64,000 nucleotides of DNA, from positions 1,537,501 through 1,601,500 of the forward strand of contig NZ_CP036515.1 in the NCBI RefSeq assembly GCF_004323635.1, given 5' to 3'. The position numbers were made by a program, and so were the translations under genes. Every line of letters begins with the position of its first letter. Position 1 is the first letter of the stretch. Positions 43,149 through 51,546 of the stretch are shown one piece after another. This DNA is from Lichenihabitans psoromatis. GTDB taxonomy: Bacteria; Pseudomonadota; Alphaproteobacteria; Rhizobiales; Beijerinckiaceae. The notes below the pieces were generated by a model, which had not been told where the DNA came from, did no database searches, and worked only from the letters and a program-made list of their open reading frames with translations.

Positions 43149-44165
43149 TCAAGGCGCGACGGCTTTCTCATAGAAGCGAGGATCGAACAGCCCGTCGAGC
43201 GAGACATCCTTGTCGAGTGTGCCGATCGAGACCTGGAAGGTCTGCATGGCGCGGGTCGCATCGATGATGACACGCGGATCGGCGACGAATTTGGCGGCCG
43301 GTGAGGTCAGCGCCTTGCGGATCGTCGCGACGTCGGTGATGCCTTTGCCGAGCGCCGCTTCCACGAACGGCGCGGCGCGATCCGGGTCGGCCTTCAGAAT
43401 GTCGGTCGCCTTGACGACGGCCGAGACAAGGCTCTGGACCGCCTCGGGATGGGCTTTCTCGAAGCCGCCGCTCACGGCCACGACCGTGCCGGGCTGGTTG
43501 GGGAACATGACGCCGCCAAGGGCGATCAGCTTGATGCCGGGGTTGCGGCTTTGCACGATGGTCAGCGCCGGTTCGCGGATCGAGGCGCCATCGACCGCGC
43601 CGGTCAGCACGGCCTGCTGGGTCGCGTCGATGCCCATCGGCACGATATCGGCATCGGTCTTCGCGGTGCCGGTCGTGGCCCATAACCAATGTTGCAAGGT
43701 GGTGTTCGGCACGGAACCGGGCGGCTGGGTCGCGAGCCGTGCAGGCTTACCCTCCTTGGCCCGGAAGGCCTTGAAGGCGTCGGCCGCGTTGGTGCCGGGG
43801 GTGAAGTAAGCCGCAAGTTTCGGACTGGCGACGAACACCATCTCTTCGATCGCGGTGCTGGCCACGACCGTCACGTCGATCCCCTTCTGCCGGGCGACCG
43901 CCAATGGTGCGACGCCCGCCACATAAACGTCGATCGTGCCCGATGCGAGCGCCTGGATCATGTTGGGGCCGGACTCAAAGGTCGTGAAGGTGGCGTTCAA
44001 GCCGCCCTGTTTGAGCAGGCCTTCGCCATTCGCCACAAAGATTGGCGACGCGCCGATCACCGGGATGACGCCGATCCGAACCGGAATGGCATCCGCCGCA
44101 TAAGCGATCGTGGCCGACAGCAGTCCGGCCGCGAGGCCGAGCACGATTGACCGCAAGCCTAGCAT
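43149..44165 (-). CDS. ABC transporter substrate-binding protein, NitT/TauT (SsuA/ThiY-like)
   Basis: 338 residues starting MLGLRS with a good ribosome site (GGGAGAAGA). Signal peptide of about 23 residues (IVLGLAAGLLSATIAYAADA), then an NMT1-type fold: IPVRIGVIPVIGASPIFVANGEGLLKQGGLNATFTTFESGPNMIQALASGTIDVYVAGVAPL. Related proteins bind sulfonates, nitrate, taurine or pyrimidine precursors of thiamine. Nearby genes do not name the ligand: a GlcG-like protein downstream and a DUF861 cupin divergent upstream. Confidence 0.92.
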   Translation of the reverse strand: MLGLRSIVLGLAAGLLSATIAYAADAIPVRIGVIPVIGASPIFVANGEGLLKQGGLNATFTTFESGPNMIQALASGTIDVYVAGVAPLAVARQKGIDVTVVASTAIEEMVFVASPKLAAYFTPGTNAADAFKAFRAKEGKPARLATQPPGSVPNTTLQHWLWATTGTAKTDADIVPMGIDATQQAVLTGAVDGASIREPALTIVQSRNPGIKLIALGGVMFPNQPGTVVAVSGGFEKAHPEAVQSLVSAVVKATDILKADPDRAAPFVEAALGKGITDVATIRKALTSPAAKFVADPRVIIDATRAMQTFQVSIGTLDKDVSLDGLFDPRFYEKAVAP

Positions 44166-44453
44166 CGTCTTCTCCCGCACTGTCGCTCGCTCCGGCCCGA
44201 CGGCACCCTGTCGAGCGAAAGATCAGCGACCTCAATCACAGCCGCCTCGCCGGCACAAGCCGCAAAGCCGATCGCGCCGCGTTCGACGCATGTGCAGGCC
44301 CTGGGTTGACGCATCTTCGCTGCAGCCCGCGACCGTTTCTTCATCCGCAATCGTTGTGTTCCATTACCCATTCAGGGAGAAATAAGCGGCTGCGTCGCTC
44401 GCCTCTCTGGCCAGAACGCCGCGCGGGGCGTTACGGTCGTCAAGGAAACAGTC

Positions 44454-44978
44454 TTGGCGGTTCGAGTTTTGTCCGCTCCGCATCAGTCAGAAAGTTCGCC
44501 CGTGAGCGTTGTTGTCTCCCCCGTTCCGATCGCGGTCGCCAAGACCGGCGTGCCTCTGACGTTGGCGCCGATCGTGCCTGAATGGGTCGTCTCCGGTGCT
44601 CCGGTGGCGCGCAACGCCATCCTGTCCCATTCCAAGGACTGGACCGCCTTCACCATGGAGTGGGACTGCACGACGGGCGAGTTCGACTGGTTCTACGATC
44701 TCGATGAGACGGTTCATATCCTCGAAGGGTCGGTGATCCTCGATGACGGGCATGGGCCGGCGCGGCACCTCGGCGTCGGCGACATCGTCTTTTTCCCGGC
44801 CGGATCGCGCGTGCGGTGGCGCGTCGAGACCTATGTGCATAAGCTCGCTTTCTTTCGGCAGCCGTTCCCGAAGGCAATGAGCTTTGGGCTCAAGGTCACA
44901 CGCCGCCTGAACCGCATGGCGCGGAGCGCAATGGGTCGTGCGCCCGCCTCCAGCGGCAAGGCGAAAGGCGTCGCCTGA
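44454..44978 (+). CDS. Cupin-domain protein (DUF861 / Cupin_3)
   Basis: 174 residues with TTG start (AAGGA 8 nt upstream); GTG at 44502 is an alternative. The single cupin barrel has WDCTTGEFDWFYDLDETVHILEGSVILDDG and HLGVGDIVFFPAGSRVRWRV, the DUF861 pattern related to (S)-ureidoglycine aminohydrolase-like cupins. A Lys/Arg-rich C-terminal tail follows. Divergent from the NitT/TauT importer across a 288-bp region in which I saw no strong regulatory motif. Function unknown. Confidence 0.8.
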   Translation: MAVRVLSAPHQSESSPVSVVVSPVPIAVAKTGVPLTLAPIVPEWVVSGAPVARNAILSHSKDWTAFTMEWDCTTGEFDWFYDLDETVHILEGSVILDDGHGPARHLGVGDIVFFPAGSRVRWRVETYVHKLAFFRQPFPKAMSFGLKVTRRLNRMARSAMGRAPASSGKAKGVA

Positions 44979-45086
44979 GGGCGTCGCCCGGCCGACCGCA
45001 GGGAAAATCTTGAACCCGTCGAGCGTTTGCGGCATGTCGGATCCTCTTGGCCGACAAGACATCTTGGCCGCGATGAAGGGTTCGAC

Positions 45087-46007
45087 GTGAGCGACGGCAC
45101 CATCGACAACGTCTACGGTTTCCTGCCCGATACGCTCTTTGCGGCCGCGCCCGACGCGGTGCAGTTTTCGCCCCTCGTGCCAGGCGGCGCGGCACTCGAC
45201 GACAAAGCGCCTGGATCGCTGCAGAGCCTGACGATGCTGGCGCCGCCCGGCACGATCGAACGCCGCTATGCCATGGCTTTGGCGCTTCGGGCGCTTGCCC
45301 CCGGTGCGCCCTTCACGATCCTCGCCCCGAAGGACCGGGGCGGCTCGCGTCTCGGCGACGAGTTGCGGCATTTCGGCTGCGACGTGATCGACGAAGGCCG
45401 CCGTCATCATCGAATCTGCACCGGTCTCCGCCCGCCCGAAGTGATCGGCCTCGATGACGCCATCACCGAAGGTGGCCTGCGGCGGATCGAGGCGCTCGGC
45501 GTCTGGTCGCAACCCGGCGTGTTCAGTTGGGACCGACTCGATCCCGGCAGCGCGCTGCTGATCCAGCATCTGCCGGCCTTGAGCGGGCGCGGCGCCGATT
45601 TCGGCTGCGGCATCGGGATCCTGGCCAACGCCGTGTTGACCTCCCCGAAGGTCACGCATCTCGACCTCATCGACATCGACCGCCGCGCGATCGCGGCCAC
45701 CCGCCATAACGTCGACGATCCCCGTGCGACGATCCGGTGGGCGGATGTGCGTCGCGGGCGGCTCGCCGATCTGACGCAACTCGATTTCGTGGTCATGAAC
45801 CCGCCCTTCCACGATGCTGGAACGGAGGATCGTTCTCTCGGTCAGAGCTTCATCACGCGAGCCGCCGAGGCGCTGCGGACGGGTGGCCGCTGCTGGCTGA
45901 CGGCCAACCGCCACATGCCCTATGAGGCGGTGCTCAAGCCTCTTTTCAAGCGGATCAACGCAGTGGCCGATGCGGGAGGCTACAAGATTTACGAGGCGCA
46001 GAAGTGA
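45087..46007 (+). CDS. RsmC-like class I SAM-dependent rRNA (guanine-N2) methyltransferase
   Basis: 306 residues from GTG at 45087 (AAGGG 6 nt upstream). The C-terminal catalytic half has ADFGCGIGILANAVL (SAM motif I), LDLIDIDRRAIAATRHN and the NPPFHD catalytic motif; the N-terminal half is the degenerate methyltransferase-like domain seen in RsmC/RlmG. RsmC methylates G1207 of 16S rRNA. The stop overlaps the start of a pseudouridine synthase (GTGA), a sensible rRNA-modification pair. Confidence 0.88.
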   Translation: MSDGTIDNVYGFLPDTLFAAAPDAVQFSPLVPGGAALDDKAPGSLQSLTMLAPPGTIERRYAMALALRALAPGAPFTILAPKDRGGSRLGDELRHFGCDVIDEGRRHHRICTGLRPPEVIGLDDAITEGGLRRIEALGVWSQPGVFSWDRLDPGSALLIQHLPALSGRGADFGCGIGILANAVLTSPKVTHLDLIDIDRRAIAATRHNVDDPRATIRWADVRRGRLADLTQLDFVVMNPPFHDAGTEDRSLGQSFITRAAEALRTGGRCWLTANRHMPYEAVLKPLFKRINAVADAGGYKIYEAQK

Positions 46008-46756
46008 GCAAACCGCCCGGCGCGATGCGCCTCGACCGGATGCTCGCCAATCTCGGCTATGGCTCGCGCCGCGAAGTAAAGGGTATGGTCTGGGCCGGTC
46101 GCGTCGTGTTGGACGGCATCGCGCTGGACGACGCCGAGCAGCGGATCGCGGTGACGCCCGATCTCACCGCCCGCATGATCGTCGATGGTGCGCCGCTCGA
46201 CCCACCCCAGGGTCTGGTGATGTTGTTGAACAAGCCGCTCGGCGTCACCTGTTCGCATAAGGAGGCGGGACCGGTCGTCTATAGCCTGCTGCCGACCCGC
46301 TGGCGGGGGCGCGATCCGGCCATATCGAGCATCGGCCGGCTCGACAAGGAAACATCGGGCCTGCTGCTGATGACCGACGACGGCGATCTTCTGCATCGGG
46401 TGATTTCGCCCAAGGCTCATATTGCCAAGCGCTATCGGGCGACGCTGGCGCGACCGCTGCGCGGCGACGAGGCCGCGACCTTCGCGGCCGGCACCCTGAT
46501 GCTCGAGGGCGAAACCAAGCCGTTGCGGCCGGCGCTGCTCGATCCGCTCGATGGCACGACGGTGGCCCTGACGATCACGGAAGGGCGCTATCATCAGGTC
46601 CGCCGCATGTTCGCGGCGGTCGGCAATCACGTCAACAAGCTCCATCGCGAGCGCATCGGCGCGCTCGGCTTGCCGGACGATCTCGCGCCGGGGGCCTATC
46701 GGGTGCTGGATACAGCCGCCATCGACGCAGTGTTCGCACCACCCGATCGAGTTTAG
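46004..46756 (+). CDS. Pseudouridine synthase of the RsuA/RluB family
   Basis: 250 residues. N-terminal S4 RNA-binding domain (MRLDRMLANLGYGSRREVKGMVWAGRVVLDG) and catalytic domain with the active aspartate in SIGRLDKETSGLLLMTDDG, plus LTITEGRYHQVRRMFAAVGNHV. RsuA modifies U516 of 16S rRNA; RluB/E/F act on 23S. The protein resembles RsuA in length. GTG start overlaps the RsmC-like gene, and its stop overlaps the convergent M20 gene by 4 bp. Confidence 0.92.
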   Translation: MSKPPGAMRLDRMLANLGYGSRREVKGMVWAGRVVLDGIALDDAEQRIAVTPDLTARMIVDGAPLDPPQGLVMLLNKPLGVTCSHKEAGPVVYSLLPTRWRGRDPAISSIGRLDKETSGLLLMTDDGDLLHRVISPKAHIAKRYRATLARPLRGDEAATFAAGTLMLEGETKPLRPALLDPLDGTTVALTITEGRYHQVRRMFAAVGNHVNKLHRERIGALGLPDDLAPGAYRVLDTAAIDAVFAPPDRV

Positions 46757-48003
46757 GGTTTCGCGGACCCCAGCAGTTCGACAAGCGTCAGGGCGACGAC
46801 CTCGGTGGCCTTGCGGAGATCCGACAGCGGCAGGCGCTCGTCGGCCCGGTGGGCGTTGGCCTCCTCGATCGTATGTGGCCCAGCGCCGTAAAGCACCACC
46901 GGCACGCCCGCCTCGGCATAGTGTCGGGCGTCGGTGTAGAGCGGCACGCCCGTCGTCGTCACGGTCTCGCCCATGATGCGGCTGGCATGGGCGCAGAGCA
47001 GATCGGCAAGCCGCTGCCCGCCGTCGAGCGGCACCAGAGGCTGGGCCAGCAGGATGCGGCGCACCTCGACTTTGGCATTGGCGAAGCCACGAGCCGCGTC
47101 TGCGATGACGGCTCGCAGATCCTTCTCGACATCCTCGGGACGCTCTTCGGGGATCATGCGGCGGTCGAGCCGGAACGTCACGCGGTCCGGCACCACGTTG
47201 GTGTTGATGCCGCCCTTGATGAGCCCGATCGTCAATTGCGGGCTGCCAATCCCTTTGATGGCCGAGACCTGATGCTTCAGCGCGGCGCGCGAGGCGTAGA
47301 GCGCCGACAGGATCGCGGTCGAGGCTTCCAGCGCGTCGACGCCGGTGAACGGCATGGCCGCATGGGCGGAGCGGCCCGTCACCTCGATCTCGAGATGCAG
47401 GCAGCCGTTATGGGCCGTCACCACCGCATAGGAAAAGCCGGCGCCGATCGACAGGTCGGGCTTCGACAGGCCGGTGCCGAGCAAAAGGGCTGGGCCGATC
47501 TCGCCTCCGGCCTCCTCGTCATAGGTGATGTGGAGTTCGATCGTGCCCTGCAGGGGAACGTTCGCGGCCTCGATGGCCAGCAGCGCGAAGGTGTAGGTGG
47601 CGATGTCGGATTTCGACACGGCGACGCCACGCCCGACCATCCAGCCGTCGACGATCTCGGCCCCATAGGGATCATGCGTCCAGCCTTCGCCCGGCGGCAC
47701 GACGTCGCCATGGGCGTTGAGCGCGATCACCGGCCCCTCGCCAAAGCGCCGCCGCACGATGAGATTGGTGGCGCTGACCATGCCGTGTTGCGCGCAAAGC
47801 TTTGCGTCGACGGGGTGGCGCTCTACCGTGAGGCCCAGGCCTTCGAGCAGTGTGGCGGTTCGCTCGCCATGCGGCGCGCAATCACCGGCCGGATTGTCGG
47901 ACGGCACCTTGACGAGTTCGGCCAGCAGGGCGACCTGACGGTTGGTTTGGCTATCCAGAAAGGCGTGGATCGCGGCGGTTGTATCGGGGCTGAGGTCGGT
48001 CAT
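46753..48003 (-). CDS. M20-family metallohydrolase (ArgE/DapE-type deacylase)
   Basis: 416 residues from MTDLSPD. Dinuclear-zinc motifs: ALNAHGDVVPPGEGWTHDPYG (H98, D100), ITYDEEAGGEIG (catalytic Glu pair), SIGAGFS, and the dimerisation lid with GRSAHAAMPFTGVDA; a distal ligand lies near GAGPHTIEEANAHRADE. Members deacylate N-acyl amino acids; allantoate and ureidoglycolate amidohydrolases belong to the same superfamily. It is the third gene of a run with uraH and puuE-uraD (47-bp gap), so hydrolysis of a ureide such as allantoate is an attractive inference, though the sequence looks more ArgE-like than AllC-like. Confidence 0.88.
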   Translation of the reverse strand: MTDLSPDTTAAIHAFLDSQTNRQVALLAELVKVPSDNPAGDCAPHGERTATLLEGLGLTVERHPVDAKLCAQHGMVSATNLIVRRRFGEGPVIALNAHGDVVPPGEGWTHDPYGAEIVDGWMVGRGVAVSKSDIATYTFALLAIEAANVPLQGTIELHITYDEEAGGEIGPALLLGTGLSKPDLSIGAGFSYAVVTAHNGCLHLEIEVTGRSAHAAMPFTGVDALEASTAILSALYASRAALKHQVSAIKGIGSPQLTIGLIKGGINTNVVPDRVTFRLDRRMIPEERPEDVEKDLRAVIADAARGFANAKVEVRRILLAQPLVPLDGGQRLADLLCAHASRIMGETVTTTGVPLYTDARHYAEAGVPVVLYGAGPHTIEEANAHRADERLPLSDLRKATEVVALTLVELLGSAKP

Positions 48004-48050
48004 GCGAAACTCTGGTGAGGGCTGTGGTGTGCGCGATCCGTCGGCACGGA

Positions 48051-49484
48051 TCAACCCTCGGGCAGCAAATCGCGAAGCCGCAAGAGCGCGATCCGCTCGA
48101 TCTGGCGCAGCGCCTCGGCGCGTTCGGCCGCATGGTCGTTGTGAAGGCGCGTCTCGAAAGCGGCCAGGATGTCGGCTTTGCCAAGCCCTTTGACCGCGAT
48201 GATGAACGGAAAACCGAATCGCGACCGATAGGCGTCGTTCAACCGGGTGAATCGCGTGAGTTCCGTGGCGTCCAGCCGGTCGAGCCCAGCCCCGCTTTGT
48301 TCGCGGGTCGAGGCGGCAGCGAGTTCGCCCGCGAGAGCGAGGCGTCCCGCAAGATCCGGATGCGCCGCGATCAGCCGATCCTGCTGGTCGGACGGCAGCG
48401 CGCGCATCGCCGCCACCATGGCGCCGTGGAGCCCCTTGGCATGGTCCTGCGCCGGCCCGATCCAGGCCGCATACGCCCGCTCGGCAACAGCGGGCGTATG
48501 CTCGAAGACGGGGCCGAACACCTCCAAGAACAGCGCGCGGCCCATCCGGCTCGGCACGAAACCGCCCGCCGGTGGATGGCGATGCACCCAATGCCGCGCG
48601 ATAACGAGCCGTCGCGTCACCCAGGCGTGGTCGTGCGATTGCACGTAGTCGAGAAAGCGCTCCAGCGCCGCGGCCCGACCGGGTCGGCCGACGAGGCGGC
48701 AATGGAGCCCGATCGACATCATGGCGGGACGGCCCTCGCCACCCTCGCGATAGAGCACGTCGAAACTATCCTTCAGATAGGCGAAGAACTGATCGCCGCT
48801 GTTGAAGCCCTGCGGGGTCGCGAACCGCATATCGTTGGCGTCGAGCGTGTAGGGCACCATCAACTGCGTGCGGCCCGAGACGTCGATCCAATAGGGCAAC
48901 TCGTCCGCGTAAACGTCGGCCAGGTAGAGAAACCCACCCTCTTCGGCGCCGATGCGGATCGAATTAACCGAGGTGCGGCCCTGATAGAGGCCGAGCGGAC
49001 GCTCGCCTACGAGCCGAGTGTGAATCGCGATCGCTTCGTCGATGTGGGCGCGTTCGGCCTCGATCGTGTAATCGCGGTAGTCGATCCATTTCAGGCCATG
49101 GGTCGCGATCTCCCAACCGGCTTCGGTCATGGCTGCCACGACCTCGGGGTTGCGCGCCATGGCGGTGGCCACGCCAAACACCGTGACCGGGAGATTGCGG
49201 GCCGTGAACATCCGCCACAGGCGCCAGAAGCCCGAGCGCGCGCCATAGTCGTAGATCGATTCCATATTGACGTGGCGCTGGCCGGGCCAGGCCTGCGCGC
49301 CGACGATCTCGGACAGAAACGCTTCCGAGGCCGCATCGCCATGCTGGATCGAATTTTCCCCGCCTTCCTCATAGTTGATGACGAATTGCACCGCGACGCG
49401 GGCGCCATTCGGCCAATCGGCCTGCGGTGGCGTACGGCCATAGCCGACGAGGTCGCGCGGATAGGGCTGGTCGAGCGAAAACAT
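48051..49484 (-). CDS. puuE: Bifunctional allantoinase (PuuE) - OHCU decarboxylase (UraD) fusion
   Basis: 477 residues from MFSLDQPYPRDLVGYG. Residues 1 to about 305 are PuuE, a metal-independent allantoinase of the polysaccharide-deacetylase fold (VQFVINYEEGGENSIQHGD, GWEIATHGLKWIDY, LYQGRTSVNS). Residues about 310-477 are OHCU decarboxylase (IAAHPDLAGRLA, RLNDAYRSRFGFPFIIAVKG, typical UraD motifs). One chain thus makes (S)-allantoin from OHCU and opens it to allantoate, channelling an unstable intermediate. The start is 5 bp after the uraH stop. Confidence 0.94.
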   Translation of the reverse strand: MFSLDQPYPRDLVGYGRTPPQADWPNGARVAVQFVINYEEGGENSIQHGDAASEAFLSEIVGAQAWPGQRHVNMESIYDYGARSGFWRLWRMFTARNLPVTVFGVATAMARNPEVVAAMTEAGWEIATHGLKWIDYRDYTIEAERAHIDEAIAIHTRLVGERPLGLYQGRTSVNSIRIGAEEGGFLYLADVYADELPYWIDVSGRTQLMVPYTLDANDMRFATPQGFNSGDQFFAYLKDSFDVLYREGGEGRPAMMSIGLHCRLVGRPGRAAALERFLDYVQSHDHAWVTRRLVIARHWVHRHPPAGGFVPSRMGRALFLEVFGPVFEHTPAVAERAYAAWIGPAQDHAKGLHGAMVAAMRALPSDQQDRLIAAHPDLAGRLALAGELAAASTREQSGAGLDRLDATELTRFTRLNDAYRSRFGFPFIIAVKGLGKADILAAFETRLHNDHAAERAEALRQIERIALLRLRDLLPEG

Positions 49485-49489
49485 GGCGG

Positions 49490-49846
49490 TCAGCTTCCCC
49501 GATAGGTCGCGTAGCTCCACGGCGAAACCAGGAGCGGAACATGGTAATGACCTTGCGGATCGGCGATGCCGAACCGGATCGGCACCACGTCCAAAAAGGC
49601 CGGGTCCGCAAGCTCTGACCCCAGCGACTTGAAATACGCCCCCACGGCAAACTCGATCTCGAAACAGCCCATCGGCAGGGCGTCGCCGCCGAGCAGCGGC
49701 GCATCGGTCCGACCGTCCGCATTGGTCTGCGTCTCGACCATGATGACCCGGCTGCCGTCCGGCGCGATCCGGGTCAGGGTCAGGGCCACGCCCGCGGCCG
49801 GGCGGCCGTTGGCGGTATCGAGCACATGGGTCGATAATCGGGGCAT
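49490..49846 (-). CDS. uraH: 5-hydroxyisourate hydrolase (transthyretin-like)
   Basis: 118 residues. N-terminal [17 protein letters not shown] and the C-terminal YRGS tetrapeptide, both diagnostic for HIU hydrolase against true transthyretin, plus [19 protein letters not shown]. Converts 5-hydroxyisourate to OHCU, the substrate of the UraD half encoded next. First gene of the uraH-puuE/uraD-M20 operon, divergent from xdhABC across 173 bp. Confidence 0.96.
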   Translation of the reverse strand: MPRLSTHVLDTANGRPAAGVALTLTRIAPDGSRVIMVETQTNADGRTDAPLLGGDALPMGCFEIEFAVGAYFKSLGSELADPAFLDVVPIRFGIADPQGHYHVPLLVSPWSYATYRGS

Positions 49847-50019
49847 CGCGGTCCTGGCTCGATGGTGTTGGTGCGCGATATCCTGCTCTGCTCACGACAA
49901 AATGGGAAGGGACCCCCTGCGGCATCGGCATGCTCCCCTCCGGGTTGAACCCTTAAGGAAAACGTGATCCGCTTCGTGCAACCTCGATCCGCATCGGCCA
50001 GGAAAGGAGCGACCCCCGT

Positions 50020-51546
50020 ATGATCTCGTCTCGTTTTCCCGCTTCGGCACCGCCCCGGGATCCGCCTGCGGCAGTCGATCGATCGACGATCCGCTTTATG
50101 CTGGGCGATGAGCCGCACGAATTGAGTCATGTCGCGCCCACGCTCACGGTCCTTGACTGGCTGCGTGGCCCAGCCCGCCGAACCGGCACCAAGGAAGGCT
50201 GCAACGAGGGCGATTGCGGGGCCTGTACGGTGGTTGTGGTTCGCCCCGACGGCGATCGCCTGACCTATCGGGCGGTCAACAGCTGTATCCAGTTTGTCGG
50301 CACGCTCGATGGCTGCCAATTGCTCACGGTCGAGGACCTCAAGGGTCCGGACGGCGAATTACATCCGGTGCAGCGAGCGATGGTGGAGTGTCACGGGTCG
50401 CAATGCGGCTTCTGCACGCCGGGTTTCGTCATGTCGATGCTGGCTATGGTGAAAACGCATCCGGATTGTCCGTCCGAACAGGTGATCGACGATAGTCTTG
50501 CCGGCAACCTTTGCCGCTGCACCGGTTATGCGCCGATCGTGCGGGCCGCGCAGCAGGCCTACGCGTCCGTCGGGATCGATCATTTCGACCAGCGAGAGGC
50601 CGAGACGCTGGCGCGCTTGCGGGCGCTCGACGATGGTCGCGACATGACCGTCGAGGGCGACGGCGGCACATTCCAGGCGCCCGCCACGCTCGATCGGTTT
50701 GCCGAGATCCTGGTCGAGGAGCCGACCGCCACTATCGTGGCCGGCTCGACCGACGTCGGGCTCTGGGTCACCAAGCAATTCCGACCCCTGACGTCGCTGG
50801 TCTGGACCGGACGCCTCCGCGAGCTCGACCGCATCGAGGAGAGCGCCACCAGCATCGAGATCGGGGCCGGTGTCACCTACGCCCGCGCCATGGAACGGCT
50901 CTCGGCGCTTTACCCCGATTTCGGCGAGGTCCTGCGGCGGCTCGGCTCGGTCCAGGTTCGCAATAGGGGGACGATCGGCGGCAATATCGCCAACGGGTCG
51001 CCGATCGGCGACAGTCCGCCGATGCTGATCGCGCTCGGGGCGACGTTGCATCTGCGGCGCGGCCTCGTGCGGCGGGCGCTGCCGCTCGAGGATTTCTTCG
51101 TCGCCTACGGCAAGCAGGATCGGCAGGCGAGCGAGTTCGTCGAGCGCGTCTCCGTGCCGACGCTGAAAGCCGGCGCAAAACTGCGTGGCTACAAGGTCAG
51201 TAAACGGTTCGATCAGGATATTTCGGCCGTGATGGGTGCGTTCCGGCTCGATCTGGAGGGTGACCTGATCGCGGAGGCACGTGTCGCGTTCGGCGGTATG
51301 GCGGCGACGCCGAAGCGGGCACTCGCGACCGAGGCGGCGTTGCGGGGCCAGCCCTGGACCGAGACGACCCTGCAGGCGGCCCGGCAGGCGATGGGTGAGG
51401 ATTTCAAGCCGCTCAGCGACATGCGGGCCAGCGCGGGTTATCGCATGACCGTTGCGGGCAATCTTCTCGAACGCCTGTTCGTCGAGACCACGATGCGCGA
51501 CGTCGAAACGAGGCTCGTCGGCGACCGGAGGCTGGCCCATGCTTGA
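50020..51546 (+). CDS. xdhA: Xanthine dehydrogenase small subunit (Fe-S and FAD)
   Basis: 508 residues. First 2Fe-2S domain with [17 protein letters not shown] and a distant cysteine; second 2Fe-2S with [13 protein letters not shown] and [11 protein letters not shown]-binding domain ([36 protein letters not shown]) and CO-dehydrogenase-flavoprotein C-terminal domain. Transfers electrons from the Mo site to NAD+. Ribosome site AGGAAAGGAGCG. Overlaps xdhB by 8 bp. Confidence 0.96.
   Translation: MISSRFPASAPPRDPPAAVDRSTIRFMLGDEPHELSHVAPTLTVLDWLRGPARRTGTKEGCNEGDCGACTVVVVRPDGDRLTYRAVNSCIQFVGTLDGCQLLTVEDLKGPDGELHPVQRAMVECHGSQCGFCTPGFVMSMLAMVKTHPDCPSEQVIDDSLAGNLCRCTGYAPIVRAAQQAYASVGIDHFDQREAETLARLRALDDGRDMTVEGDGGTFQAPATLDRFAEILVEEPTATIVAGSTDVGLWVTKQFRPLTSLVWTGRLRELDRIEESATSIEIGAGVTYARAMERLSALYPDFGEVLRRLGSVQVRNRGTIGGNIANGSPIGDSPPMLIALGATLHLRRGLVRRALPLEDFFVAYGKQDRQASEFVERVSVPTLKAGAKLRGYKVSKRFDQDISAVMGAFRLDLEGDLIAEARVAFGGMAATPKRALATEAALRGQPWTETTLQAARQAMGEDFKPLSDMRASAGYRMTVAGNLLERLFVETTMRDVETRLVGDRRLAHA

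Noticed and set aside
41609..43273. A 554-codon frame reading through the ATPase into the permease region
   Set aside because: Upstream of 42379 the frame is an out-of-frame reading of the permease gene; the ATPase starts at the ATGA overlap.
46753..48702. A longer M20 protein of 649 residues
   Set aside because: Residues before MTDLSPD are Arg/Pro-rich nonsense from the antisense-frame reading of puuE-uraD; the M20 family is about 400 residues.
48051..49931. A PuuE-UraD protein extended upstream to 626 residues
   Set aside because: The extra part is the uraH region in another frame. PuuE homologues start near the MFSLDQPYPRDLVGYG sequence.
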